From: Dipylidium caninum
Lineage: Eukaryota; Platyhelminthes; Cestoda; Cyclophyllidea; Dipylidiidae
Reading direction: 5' to 3'
DNA length: 64,000 nucleotides
Assembly: GCA_017562135.1 (NCBI GenBank)
Contig: QEYB01001214.1
Span: forward strand, 97,762 to 161,761
Within the stretch, counting starts at the first letter, position 1, and the number at the start of each line of letters is the position of its first letter. A program made the position numbers and the translations under genes. This document shows positions 1 to 13,400 of the stretch, in pieces. The notes beneath the pieces were generated by a model. That model saw nothing but the letters and a program-made list of their open reading frames with translations. It was not told the DNA's origin and ran no database searches.

Positions 1-1130
1 TAACTTCGATCTCCTCCCTGACATGCAGTCAGAGAACACTGGACACTTTTCTTTGGACTGTGGACGGGAAATGATTCAAAATTATAATGATAATAGGTGG
101 GTATTTTCATCCTGTCAAGTGAGAACTCTCTCTCTTCACATCAGCAGATGTCATGCCTAAAGATTGGGAGACTTATGCAATGCCCATTCTACATGTCTGA
201 CTGAAGTAGCGAATAAGTTTTTCAACTCTTTTTGCCCGTGTGAAACAACCACCTTTGCCCATCCCCGACTTAGATACAAAGGAGGGAGTTTACTTGCCCC
301 TTCTTCGTAAAGTCGGCCTAAGTAGAGGCAAAAGTCCCCGAAAATCCTCCCTCGTACGAATTTATTAATCATTGTTTGGGCCGATATTATCTGGCCTCAA
401 TGGAGCTAGTGTTTACGAGAAGAACCAGGTTTCTACGGTACTGAGCAAATGACTTTTTCATTATCCTGATTTTGCGTTGAATGCAGAGCAAGGAGGGAAT
501 AAGTGGTACTCCGTTCAGAGGCAGGTTGACACGTATTTCCCATCCGCCAAGAGCCTTCCAGTCTGCGAAAATAATTTTTTTTTTAATGTAGTGAGTATTT
601 TGCTCTTTGGTGAAGGCTGCAGTCTTTGACTGTCAACAAATGGCCCTCGACTCCTCCTACAATGATATTACTAAGACGCACTGATGCCGTTAACATTGAT
701 GAGGAAGGGATATGCGTGTTGATCCGCATGGAGCTCGACTTCCACAGATTTACCAACGGGCTCGGCTCTCTCCTTATTGTCAGCCATGGAATTAATGTCC
801 TCTGTCATGCGACACGCATTTGACCCCTTTGTACCCGGGCAAAAAAAGAAAACCCCTGTGGGGAGGTTTATTTACATGACTTTCAACATGGTAGTGTGAG
901 CAGTGCATCCTCTCTTACTGGCGCCTGTAAGCGAAGTCGGCGCGTTTTCCCCTTTCAACTTCCACGTTGACATCAGGCAGGATGAAGTGTGAGATCATGG
1001 AACTCAGATGGCAATGATTCAGGGCCTAGCGTCACCAATATGCTCCTCACTCCTCCAATTGGACTCACGACTTGACCAATGAGTGTCAGTGAGCAGTCGC
1101 GTTTCATGTGTGTTCAACTGCCTGCCCGCG

Positions 1131-1182
1131 TGTGTATGTGTGTGTGTGGATGGGTAGGTGGGTGGGTGGGTGGTGAGTGGGT
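1131..1182. repeat. TG/GGTG simple repeat
   Basis: The plus strand reads as alternating TG followed by repeated GGTG units (…gtgggtgggtgggtgg…). It creates spurious Thr/His/Pro-rich open frames on the minus strand (1019-1261 and 1114-1323), which I do not treat as genes. Confidence 0.85.
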
Positions 1183-4100
1183 GTAGGGCGGGCACGCGTA
1201 TGCTTGAAGAAATAATTTTGCCCACCTCTTCACACAGGCCACAATATACTCGATGCGACATATCTTCGGGCCCTGGACTCCGGATCTTCGCGGTTTCCCT
1301 GTCTCCCAGTGAGTTACCTCCAATGTCCTCCTTTTACCTTCTCAATGCATACCTCCACCCTCATGCGACTGTCATTGTATCCGTGTACAACACGGCAATC
1401 TAACGAGATTGGGCTTTCGAATTTGAGGATTTACGTCTAGACTGATGTCGGCCTTATCGTTCTCTGCTGTCACCCGAAAATAGCATATTTTATGGCCACA
1501 TTTTCCCCTATAAGTGCATGCTAACACTGAAATGATGACACTAAGGCTTCGCGTTGTTAAATTTTTCCACCAAATTTCAGTTTATGTCGCATGCTTTGAT
1601 GTAAAATTCCTCACCGGAAACAGTCCACACTGTTTTTAATTTGGAGGAAGGTCACTGTTATGCTATTACCAACACCGAGAATTCTGTGACATGTCCCGAG
1701 AAAACTGCCACCTCGGCCAGAGTGTGTTATGGCTACGCTACGCTAATTTTTACGTTTGCCAAATCCAAATTGTACACTTTTTGTTATTGTCTTAATATTT
1801 TGTCGGTTTCGGACGAGTCTTCCTGGTAACTGTACCGAAGTGAGGTCTCGGCCTGGCAGGCTGTCACTACTTCGTCCTATGTCTTCCCCGTTTTCCTCTC
1901 ACGTCTTGACATGCAACGATTACATAAAGTAGACGTTCATCGTGTGGCCGAATTCAGCTCTTGATAAACTTCAAAATTAGATTGAGTGAGGGCTTATTTT
2001 CCCCCGAGAAGCCTCCATTCGCCGTTCCGCGCTTCTTCCTCTTCGCCCTAATCCCCCCAACAAAATACCATAAAACGGTTAAACTTTTTTTCTCCTCGCC
2101 TATTCATTCCTTCTTCCTCCTTGCTCGGGGACAAATAATCCAACTCCTCTCTCGGCCATATTTGAGTGCCATCTGGAATGCCGTTGATTCCGGAGCATCG
2201 GGCTTATGTCCAACTCACCCATCTGTCAAAGTTGCTAGGACTGTTTACTTGGAATTACGTATAACTCACTTTCCATGCCCTCCCCCCTCCCCTCTTCTCC
2301 ATACTTGCTACTGCTGGTTTGGGAGTCGTTTGGAGGCTCTTTTTTTATTTGGAAGTGGACATACTCACTTCCCTTCCGTCCCCTCTGCGAGAACCAGCTG
2401 CGGTGCCGTAAAGACAGTGCCAGGGAGGAGGAGGTGAGGGAGAAAGAGGGAGACAGGGGAAGAAAGGGAGGGAGAGGATGTAATGACACCATCCGTTGCA
2501 AATACGCTCAATTCACCGATGAACAATAAGTGAATGGACGATGGGAGGCAATAAATTCTTGTTCAACTTTATTTATTTTTTAAATAAATGGCCAGTCTAC
2601 ACCGCTGTAAGCCGCGCAACAATTACGCTCTCCTACTGTTTTACTTGTACGCTCAATTCCAATTGTAGGGTGAAGTTTTAGTTAGCTCCTTTAAGGACTA
2701 TGGAGCCATCATGAGGCGAACGCTCTTGCACAAACAAATACACATACATCGCTTTTTCACAAACCGTCCGGAAAGTAATTGAGAAGGGAGAGTATGAACA
2801 TGTGTCAGCCCACAAAAACGGCCTGTGTAACTTTTCTCGAGCCTCTGTGTTTGCCATCGCCGCTGGCCTATGATAACGACTGGCGTTTGAAGACCTGAGA
2901 AATAAAGCGAGAGAATTTATTTCACTTTTGCCTTCTCCTAGTCGCGGCTGACTTGTAACAAATAGTTAATATCTCCCAAATGGACAATAAGCTTTGGGAG
3001 ATGGACACAAAACATCAGCCAGGCGGTTTTCCTCCCCCCTCCTCCAATCTCTGTTCTCCTTCTCTCTTCCTCGTTTTGCGAGTTAAGGCGACTTTATCTC
3101 TACGTAATGAGTGAACGGTCCTCCTTCACTTAATCGTCAATCGTTAAAGTTTTGCTACGCTAAAGCTAATTCCCTCAACGTTTTCCAAGGCGCTACCTCT
3201 CATTAAGTCATGTGTTTGCTAAGTGACGGTGCTCTGGTCGCCACTGCTCCTTCGGCCATTCTTCCTCCGGTGCCTCTTTCAATCTTCTCTTCCGCTCCCC
3301 GACTATCATGAGATGCCGGAGTGGCCAGTTAAAGGTCTCTACCACGAGTCTGTGAAATATAACTTCAGTAGTTGTAAATTTTGGTGATCATGAGAGAATC
3401 CGCATTCATCATACCTTCGTTTAATAACTGGTCACAGAATCCCCTTCTCCACGGTCATCTACTTTCTAGTACCCTACACCTCGTCCTTTTCCTTCGACTC
3501 TCCTTCCAGTACATTATTTTTCAATAATTGACCAAGACATCCTACTAATCACCCACCAAGCAACCGCTTTTTACTGTTTTTTTTTCAGAAATCTTACCTT
3601 TCACGGGGAAAGCATAGAGAAGGCGGTTAAAAGCCGGCCACTGCTTTATGGCGCGCATTAATCAGCCTTGTGGGAAGTAGAAGTTATCATGGTAAAAAAT
3701 TCCATGTACTTTAATGCGCTTGAGATGGAGGGAGCGTATTACACTGGTGGTGGTGGAGTGAGAGACGTGGTAAAGCAGGAAGCCCATGTGGCCACCAACC
3801 ACCCTCTTCCAGTTCTCCTCCTCTCCTCACACGGCCTTGCGTCCAGCACCACATTCTCCGTGTAGACGTCTCACCTGACCGGTTTAAGTTAGGGTTATAA
3901 AACAGGGCATTTGTCTGGACGAGAATGAATAATAAACCGGTGTCTGGCAGGTTCCTTCCTCCCCTATCTCCATGTAAATTAACGCATTTATGACTAATCG
4001 TCGAGGTCTGCGGCCGGCCGGCCGGGCGGGGGGTTGAGGAGACAGGGCAGGCTGGGTTGGTGAGGGAGAAGAAGGGAGAATCACGAGAAAAGTTGGAAAG

Positions 4101-4387
4101 CTAACACGCCATGTACTTTGGCGGTACTGGAATATAGTCAGAGGCCTCGGAGGTGCGACTAGAGTTTTTCGTTATCTGACCGCAAAAATCGGGTTTTCTC
4201 CGCTCCTCCACAGCCCCGTTGACCACTTCATTCTTGCTTTATGACTGCTAATTACAGACCGCAGCGAAATACCCCGCGTCTTGCCTTCACAATAGTCTCT
4301 CTTGGGCTAATTTATCACAGTTCTATTGTTTCTTACGACCGGACGGACGAGGACATCTGTGTATGTGTGTGTGTAGAGGAAGGAATA

Positions 4388-4450
4388 AAGGTTTGCCACC
4401 TACCTGATCTACTGATCGGCATGAAGCGTTGCTCTACCAACTGACTAAAA
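4388..4450 (-). repeat. tRNA-like fragment (box A only)
   Basis: Read on the minus strand, the sequence has a D-arm-like stretch, TAGTCAGTTGGTAGAGCA, that matches a pol III box A pattern. No box B (GGTTCGAATCC-like) follows at tRNA distance and no acceptor stem closes, so this is not an intact tRNA gene. A decayed tRNA or the head of a tRNA-derived SINE are the alternatives. Confidence 0.25.
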
Positions 4451-4749
4451 TGATGGCAACAAGTAATGTGATGTTAACCATCATATCTTGGTGATTAACC
4501 CCTTTTATTTCTCAAACAAGACAAAATAGAGAGAATCAGACAACGAGGATACGTGAAGGAATGGACGTGTCACTGCCAGTCTTCGATACACCATTCACCA
4601 AATTGTCGTCTGTTTTTATTTAGCTCTTTTTTTCTCCCAATTGTTTACTCCATTATCTCACCTCCATTGTCATAAAGTCATTAATGTGCGCGGAGACATT
4701 ACCAACGCTCTCGGTGTTCACCTAAACGCCGACACTAAGTAGGAAAAAG

Positions 4750-4881
4750 ATGGATTTTTCCACCCGAGCAAACTTAACTCGTTCCAACAAGTCTATGCCC
4801 AACATCGCATACAGGCAGGAAGTATTTAAATATTCACAGAATTCTATTTCTACCATGAAGACGCAATGTCTTTCGACACCA
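4750..4881 (+). CDS. Candidate orphan first exon, function unknown
   Basis: An ATG opens a 44-codon frame starting MDFSTRANLTRSNKSMPN and ending ...CLSTP, immediately followed by a strong donor (gtaagt) in phase 0. There is no signal peptide or family motif that I recognise. The next plus-strand candidate exon (10364-10426) is also phase 0 at both ends, so the two could be joined. No later partner was found, and chance cannot be excluded in 23 kb of non-coding DNA. Confidence 0.22.
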
Positions 4882-7800
4882 GTAAGTGATGTCAATGGAG
4901 AGGATACGAAAGAAGGTATAGGGAGGAGAAGTTAACGAAGAGAAATGATAGTAGCTCTGTCCAATCCTCCCGTGACCTGCGGATCTCTCCTATGGGCAAA
5001 ACAATGCGGGATCGAGTGGCCACATTTCCCTGTCATCGGAACACCGTGGCAAGGAGCCCGAAATGAGCCTCCCTTCGGGGTCATTTAGGAGGGGCAGTAA
5101 AACTAGTGAACTCTGGTAACGGTCACTTTCCTCCAGAATGTGTAGGAATGATGGCTTTAATAACTCCATAACTTCGCGAAACTATCACTCCTTAATGAAG
5201 TTGATTTCACAACCCCACCGTAAAAGTTACTACTGGCAAAAGATTAACATTTTTTTTCACATGAAATTGTATTATCACGGTGTGCTTTTGCTGTAATACC
5301 AACACACAGCCACACACGAACTCGCGGGAGAGAAAGTGAAATTAATTGTCGTAGCGAGAGAGAGAGAGAAGGAGACTTGTTCCGGGTTTCTCCCTCATCA
5401 CAGATGGGCGTATTATTCCCTTCTCTTCCCTTTGCTCATCCACCCAACAATGAGTAGCCTGTTTTGGCCAATTTTCTACCTTCTCTGTTGTCCGATTTGC
5501 CCACCCTCACAAAGGGGAAGTCCTGAGGGCCACTCAAAGGGTGTGAGCAACTTTTGCCTGCTTGCCAACAGGAAAAGCAGTGGTGTTATTCATTGCGTAC
5601 TCTCGTGTTTTCCATACTGAAAAATATTGTGGTAAAATGAAATTAAAGTGGGACTTTTTTACGACATAGGGAAAAGGGAGAGGAAATACGAGTACAGTTA
5701 AACATGAGACACTCTTACAGAATAAAAATACACGAGGTAACCTGCAGAGCAGTTAATCCCTCTGATGAGTAGGAATTTTCTGTCGGAAAGAACGGTACTT
5801 AACAGAGGGGAACTTTGGAAGGTGGTACGCCTTTGTGAAATGCTCCAACGCACAAGCAACCCCCCTGCCTCAGAAACAATGAATTGTCCTCCTCTAAGTG
5901 CTATCTCATTCCCTCAAAATAGTCTTTCTCCTCGAGTTTGGTAGGTATTTCTAGATAAAATCCCCTTAACCTAATCATTTCCATGTTCATCTCCTCTGCC
6001 TTGCACGGGACCAGGCTGCGTTAAGATCCGAAAACCAATTAAAGATCTTATTTAGCCAGCCCTTCCCTCCTCCCCCCCTTCCCCAGAGCCTAGCGCACAG
6101 CTTCGCCCCCATCGCCTCCGAATCCCAGACAGTGGAGAGCAGTTGAGATAAAACATCAAACGAAGACTGTCAAGGCCACGACAGAGACACTATTAACTAG
6201 CTCCATTTCTGCCACAATGACCACACGTCCAAGATAACTGCTCTAAGATGGTTGACGCAGATAATGGTCTGATGATTCTTAAAAATTGAGTCAATTAAAT
6301 CTTTTCAGAGTAACAGTGCGGGTGGGAATTTGAGTGGAGTGAGGCGAGGGGGAGAAAAGATGTTTGGTAAGTGGTGCTAACCTATCCCCATTTGCGACCA
6401 CAACCCGAGACGATGGTGTCCAGCTAAGTATAACAATCGGAGTAGACGCGATTCCGCCTTTGTAGCGCTCTTACTGCCTCGACGAACCGAGCAATAAGAC
6501 TAGGCAATTGTGTGACATTGTAGGAGGACAACGGAGGCCAGGTGAGGTAGGGAGCGAGAGGCGGGAACTGATTGCAGGAAGGAACCTCACCTCATGGACA
6601 AAATTTCAAGACTCCGACTGCGAAAGAGACAGCATTAAAAGACAATAGCCACGAGAAAAAGCCATTTGAGTAGACTGGAGACGAAGAGGATGGGATGAGT
6701 CCGATTATTCGGCTGCGTCCTCAATTTTGACGGAAATGCTTACGTCCTGACTGTCTCGGGCACCAGGTTGGAGGGCTTGCCGCATATAAAACAATTGGCT
6801 TACCTTGCTGTAAACTACCTGTAGTTAGAAGGTCGGGCGATAAATCACTGACTAGGTGAGCAGGAAAGTCCCTTGACTGGAATGTACACGCACTCGGTCT
6901 CGGATTGACATGTTCGAGACAGTGCAAGGCACTAATTTGTCTGGCCACATGATTAATGCCTGTAAAAGGCGTGAATGGTAGAATCCACTTTTCATCTTTT
7001 CACAAACACACTCCGAGGAAGGTTGCCTCACTAACGGGCTGCATAGTTTACCTTCATGCGCCAGCAGGACCTCAACGATATGGAAGACGGGTTGAACGGT
7101 GGTGCAACGGCTAAATGTGCGATTCAGTGATATGATTTGTAGCAAGAGCCTGTTAAATAGTTAATGTGTCCCGGCTTCTCCGCCTCCTCCGAAAATGCAT
7201 CTTCTTAACATCTACTTCTTCCGAGACTGGCTAGACTGGCAAAAGATTTCATTCGTGGGCCTGACTTAGATGTATTTCACGAGAAGGCTGGCTACGAGAG
7301 GTGGCATATGGCCTTGGGTCGAGTTATTTCAGAAGTCTTCCCTCAAAGTCTCCGAAGGGTCAGATGGTGACTCCTTCGAGGGAGAAACTGGGTCCTATAA
7401 CACTAAGAAATTTTGCTTACTGCCACCAGACATCAGATTTTTAACCGCCCACTCCTAACAGACACTTAGTGTGCCCGAAAGACGACGTCGTCGTGGCCAG
7501 AGTCCCCTGTCTACGTCCTTGGCCATTGTGGCGGTAAGACGGATGGCTGGTGGGACGCGAGGTGAAATACTCCCTGTGGTAGTAGTGCGTACATTTAGCA
7601 GATTAGAGAGATTTTAACAAACAGTATTACATTTAAGTATTTTATTTGTGTGTAGGCAAATTGCCTCCCTTTTTTGCGTCATTCCATTTTTATAGCTCTA
7701 CACTTTTTGACTGCAAAACTTGCATCGGAACATTTGGCCTGTAAACATCTCATAACAATAAATCGAGTTTCGCCGCTAACGGTAGTGGCAGTGGTGTATG

Positions 7801-10363
7801 CCGAGCAATATTTTCACATTATGCAGATGAATATCGCTCCACATTCTTCAATTTCGCTGTAGGCAGCTCGTCGGTGTGTCCCTGAGGCGGGGGCGGGTTG
7901 TGGCGGGGGGAGGGAGGGGGCGCCGAGACTCCGGGACGCGATTATGTCCTTGTGGCGGTAAGTGCCAGGCCCGCCGACACTGCCTGCAGATGATGAGGCC
8001 TCTTGACGGGGACGCGCGCAAGGTGGATGGACCAAAGTTGGTGCTCCCATCGGCATTTAACGTCTAATAGGTGCACCTTCGCTAAAACACTCCCTCGATA
8101 TCCCGTGAGGTCTCACCTTTCAATGTGGCCGGGGTAGACGATTCGCAGTGATCAATTTCCCTTCAACACTTATTCAACACACCCCACTTTAAACATAGTT
8201 CTTCGAGGTCGAAGACCCAATAACATTGAGTGCTTTACTTTTCGTCTCGAAGGCTAATATGGTGAACTTTGTCACATCCATACAGGTGGTTAATTTGGCC
8301 ATCTCTAATAGCATGTGACCGGGCTGTTGGCGAGACAGCAGGAACATGTTAAGTAAGACATCATTTCCGTAAACACTACGTACTACTTAAATGGTTAATG
8401 GCGTCGCCATGTCGGTAAACACTTTTCACCGGAACCATTCACCCATTCACTAAGTAAAAAGGTTTAATTCTGCGCAGTTGGTGATGTTTAAACCACTGAA
8501 AACTCTAACGTTCCTCTCTGAACTCAAAGGTCTGTAATTTGAAATTTTCCTCTGTCATTTGCGCAATTATTTAACAATTTATTACTCAAAGCTAAGCAGG
8601 TCTAACCGACAATTTGTCCCCTAAATTACTGCATCTCTATTTACTTCCCTTCTCCCCCTAAATTACCTGTTTTCTTGTTCCTCTGGCTTATTCCTCAACT
8701 AAGACCAGTCTGACACTTTGTTCTTCTCGGAGCATTAATTACCCACTTTTAACAGCTCGGGGGGCACAGTCATGTCACTGATGGTGTCCCCTTGTCTGCC
8801 TCACCCTTACGGGTCTATCAACTTACCTACCCGCTTGCCTGGACGAGGTGGAATTTAAATGGAGCGTCTTCTCGTCGCCTTGCACGCGACTATCACGCAT
8901 GCCCATTCTACAGATAAGCAGTGATTGAACAATATTACTTTCTTGAAGTAAAACATTCCTACTGAGGTGGGAAGTGTGATGGGGATAAATCAGAGGCTGT
9001 CAGCCGCCCTGTCGACCAGGCCTCTGCACGATTCCTCCTTTTGTTTGGCACGTGACTCAGTCTCTTCGGCCTCCTCCTCCGCCCTCACACGGCGCTGTCC
9101 ACCCTGGTCGTATAATGATACAATACGTAGGAGAAGACTATAATTCCCTTGATACATTACTCAGCCACGTGTTAATGGCCATCCAGTCGTCCGTGGTGCG
9201 TTACATGAGTCAAGTGAGTGGTGGGGATGGGCGAGGATACTGTTCTGCCTCATTACGATTGGACCAGCGGGTTGGGCACACACACACATCGCCTCAGTCT
9301 CGGATACCAGGCCTAATTGAGTAATGGAGGAGTTTTATTATGGCTACTTCTGGTTCCGGAGTGAAGGTTAGCCGTGCCCTCCTATGGCCACCGTGTAAAC
9401 TTTTGAGTAAGGTCTTTGTGTCGACTTGTCTGCTACTAACAGAGAGGCCTTTCAATGCAGAAGAAGGCACTACCTTAAGACTCTTTTAATGCGAAAGGGA
9501 AGTAAAGTCAATCTGTGTTGGCCCGACTTTCCTCAGGCGAGTGGGAACTTCGGGGGCTGGCAACCAGCAACTGGGTCTCTTTTCGTCCCATTGTTGTCAT
9601 ATTGTAGAAGAGGACAACGCTGGAAAATGTTGAAGGTGTAAAGGCAGCGAAGTTTGGGGTGCAGGAAATTGCTCCCCTTACCTTGTTGGCATCATCGCTT
9701 GCTGCTGTCTCTGTTTGACTGCCAATATCACTTCCAGAGGCCGATGAGATCTTCCCCCAGAGACTCGAGCAGGACGGGGGCATCCCACTGTACATCGCTT
9801 TAATGATTTACCACCGAGAATTTATTCAAAAGGACTATGTCATTAAAATGCTGACATATGGAATAATAGTCGAGAAGTATCAATAATGGCTATTCGTGGT
9901 TCAAACAAACCAACATTTCATGGTTGGACGTGTCAGTAGCATGGAAGACTTGTTATTCCGCCCAAATTAGGAAGCAGAATATCATGAGAAAATTAGTTGG
10001 AAGCGAATCTAACGTAGCCGCTGTAGAGAAAACCATTAAATTGGTGTGTCCATGGCCTCTATGCAGTTCGTGGGATTTGCAAAATGGAGCTCGAGGCTAG
10101 CAGAGGAGGAGGTGTGGGGATGGCGGTGGAGGAAAGGAGAGGAGGAGGATAAGTCGCGCGTTCATTAACTTGCAGTTTTCATTCAGATCACTAATAATGT
10201 GAAATCGGAATTGCGTGACGAAATGGGAAAAAGCGGAGCAAGTAAATGGCTTCAGTTCGTTTCTCGACTCCTAATCTTTTGATGTCGGGGACTTAGGAGC
10301 ACTTTGCTCATTTGAAGGCGAGGAAGACAAAAGTCTTGATAACTATGAATTTGTTTCTTGTAG
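4882..10363. other. No gene recognised
   Basis: This is non-repetitive-looking DNA with no supported exon on either strand. If the flanking candidate exons are real it would be an intron. The repeat segment at about 9.43-9.79 kb is listed separately. Confidence 0.4.
9426..9795. repeat. Repeat family C, copy 1
   Basis: The segment around 9625-9705 aligns with 13,140-13,225. Both contain a (g)aaaaYgttgRaggtgtRaaggc-type stretch and a shared ccttgttggcatcatcgct block. Outside this core the similarity is patchy. The minus-strand translations share SDDANK followed by FTP.TFS. I do not recognise the family. The boundaries are approximate. Confidence 0.5.
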
Positions 10364-10426
10364 AGAATTCGCTTTTTACACCTGAAGTCCGTCAGCCTCT
10401 CCAACATCAAAGCTCAGGGCACCTCG
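10364..10426 (+). CDS. Candidate orphan internal exon, function unknown
   Basis: A 63-nt segment lies between a textbook acceptor (ttgtttcttgtag) and a textbook donor (gtaagt). It is open in phase 0 (RIRFLHLKSVSLSNIKAQ...). The splice signals are as good as those of the verified protocadherin exons. The peptide is too short to identify, and a second frame is also open. It could link to the candidate at 4750-4881. Treat it as a splice-site-supported guess. Confidence 0.27.
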
Positions 10427-13400
10427 GTAAGTATTTTCTTTCTGTTGTTGTTTTTTGGAACTTATTTCACACCTTTGAAGAAAATACGCCTCATGGTGCC
10501 GACGATCGGGTTCCATGAGTCCAAGAATAGTGGTTTTTAACAAGAGAGTTCATCCCTCAAGCTCTCAAAGACTTTCAATGCTATGAGACGTCTAAAGTGT
10601 CTGTCTCAGCTGGGAGGTGGATGGAATGTTTGCGAGTGTTGGTGTCACCTCGATGCCCAATGCAAATACACTCTAATACGATAAATGTGTGAATAAGTCG
10701 AAAAAAGAGAAGATCGTGTTTAACAGGACAAATTACAGTTTCCGTTGTATTTCGTGTCCCGGGGAGGAGGAGGAGAAGGAGGTGAATGGCCGTCAGGACG
10801 AGGCTGGATGAAACGAGTGAGCCAATCGGAGGTGTCAAATAAATTTCCCCTATTTCCGTGCCATCTGTTCTATCCCCCGTCTTCTCCTTCCCCCTCCTGT
10901 CTGACAGCAATAATCTTTCACATTTGTCCTGGAGCTTCTTAATGGTCGTTGAGAAGTCCCTCCTTTCTCTTAAGACGCAACATTTGTCTGGCATTCACTC
11001 TACTTTAAGAAGAAACGAATCCGTCAAAATGACGAGTACGGGAAACGATGATATTCCTGAAAGGTGAAGTTAACAAAATCTTAGTAACTCCTAAACCTTT
11101 CCCTGTTGTATCCAGGGCGAACCGCCGGTAGGAGTGCCTCAATGTCACTAACTTGTCCCAAGTATCCCACCTTTTTTGGAAAATTTCGGTTTGGAGGTGA
11201 CTTTGAAAGTCCCTTGGCTTTCGCACTTCTTAGGGGCTGATTCCCTCCACCGCCACCTCACCTCTCTCCTTATTCATTATTAACTCGTACCGAGAGTTCA
11301 CATGAAACCGTTGGGACCCAGCGCCCTCATCGGTATGATGAGTCGTATCTCACCCATTCTAACTCTTAACTAAACAGTTTGGCTTTTTCTCGTGAAGGCA
11401 AGTCAGCTGGTGGAAATGTCTCCTGGGCACGGGGTCGACTAGGAAAATGGCGGTCATCGGAGGGAGAGAGAGAGAAAAGAACGAGTTATGCATGACTTCG
11501 TAAGCCTGAAAACCGACTACCCTTTCCTGTGCTTCCCTAGTCCACCTAATTTTTATTTTAGGATAGAAAGGAGGTACTGTTTGTCATTGGAGGAGAAGGG
11601 CATTTTAAGATATAATGCCAAATTAACTGTGACAAATTTATCGCCGCTTTGGCTGCCCATAAACATGAAGGTGTTTCACTTCTCCTCGTCTTGCCGACCA
11701 TGGGGGACATTTTTTCGCGGCTGTTGTTTACCCTGACCGAGACACATTGTCTGGGCGTTGATCAGCCTTGTAGACTGGCATAATTATGCCGATCTCCTGC
11801 GTCTAGGCGTGATTAAATTTACTTCCGCTTCCCATCCCCAAATTATCCTCCATTACTGTCATTGTAATCTTCTTTTTTCATCAATGCCTTTCGTCCTAAC
11901 ATCCTATTCATTGAGGGGAGACGCGTTGACACGGGATACTCATGAGACTATGAAGTTACACCTTTATACTAATCCTCGTGAAGCCATTTATCAAGACGAA
12001 ATCAACTCCTTCGACTCCTCCCACTCGTATGCTCGTATACATATGTTAACACAGGTTATAGGCCTATTATAAATTGTCCTGCCATTTCACTCTCCCCGTT
12101 TTATAAGGGAAAAAACGGCGAAAGGAGGCGGAAGGCGCCGTGTTCTCCTTCCACTCCGCGACTTGATGGTTTGTTGGCCCTAGCACCCATTTCCTCGAAG
12201 GGATGGATTTTAAGGACCGATGGACTTCTTGTACAAGAGTCCATTGCTTACGGCGACATGGCTACTAAGCCTATAGACGCTTAAGGGGAGAAGTGAATTG
12301 CTTGGACGTTTAGCCAAGGCTAAATCAATCTTTAAATGAACTATAGCTTCACCCTCAGCAGCTTAGTCCTCTACATGAGGAGCTCACGAAAAATTTGCCT
12401 TCTAATTTTACCACTTTTTAATCGGTCCACCGGTAGATGCCGCAATGCTCGACTCACTCGACGCCACTCACTCGGCAATTAACCAAAGCACGTCTCCTTA
12501 CGGAAGCAGAAGGCACTCGTTGCCTATTGTCAAGCCAGTTTCTAAAATATACCTTGCCTCCATCACCGAATGTGACCATCCACCGGTGGTAGTAGGCGTA
12601 AATTTGTCTGTTTCTGCTTGTCACGAGATGTCCACTTTTCAAAGGGCCCGAAGAGCTGGTTAGACCACTATATGAGAACTCCTCATCGCTGACCGACCCC
12701 CACCATCCTCCAATTTTCGCACGACCTGTAATTACCTGCCTTAGTTAACGCCCTATAATTAACTCGTCAGACGGCGCACAAACCATACAACATTACTTCC
12801 AGTGTCGCCTCCCGCACCCACGAAACCACGTCGTGCGTTTCCTTCACTTCTCTTTTTGGGGTGAGGGCTGGAGGACCTCCTTAAATCGCCTTTTCTGTTG
12901 CCTACCTTGGAATCGCTCATCATCTCTTGGCTTACTTTTCTAAATTAAGCTTGACCGCCTCATGCCACTTTGCCCTCTAAACAGGTTGTCACTACTAGCA
13001 AATGGCAAGACTGGTTCTTACAACGAGCAAAAGTCTATCTATGGGCTTTTTATTCACAATACTTACAGTCAATGCGTCGTCTTCTTTCATTTTACCGTTG
13101 TCTTACTGTGGAAAGGGCAGGCGTCGAGGAAGAGGCCAGCGATAGAAAACGTTGGAGGTGTGAAGACAGCACAATGAGAAGTGGAGGAAGCTGCTCGCCT
13201 TGCCTTGTTGGCATCATCGCTAATATCACCAACCTGACCAAGACCCACTTGCTTCAATCCCTCCTCGGTGACTGTTAACGGTGGAGGTTTGGTGTGCCGG
13301 TTGGTTGTGTGCACTGGGAAAGTGTTGGCGGCAGGTAGGGTTCCACTACCTTCGAACACTTTTGCTCACATCACTGCAGATGCCTGGCCAGTATGGGAGA

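Larger units (their letters stand above)
1..4749. other. Gene-poor flank, no gene recognised
   Basis: I see no conserved coding exon here on either strand. The longest open frames (for example 1961-2437 plus) run through pyrimidine-rich, low-complexity DNA and lack family motifs. There is a TG/GGTG-rich simple repeat at about 1131-1182 and purine-rich GGA/GAG tracts at about 2424-2475. A tRNA-like fragment lies on the minus strand at about 4388-4450 and is listed separately. Confidence 0.5.

Noticed and set aside
1961..2437. 158-codon plus-strand ORF
   Set aside because: It runs through pyrimidine-rich tracts, gives a Pro/Phe/Ser-rich translation and has no domain motif or flanking splice logic.
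10581..10994. 137-codon minus-strand ORF
   Set aside because: No motif, partly Leu-rich low complexity, no supporting splice context.
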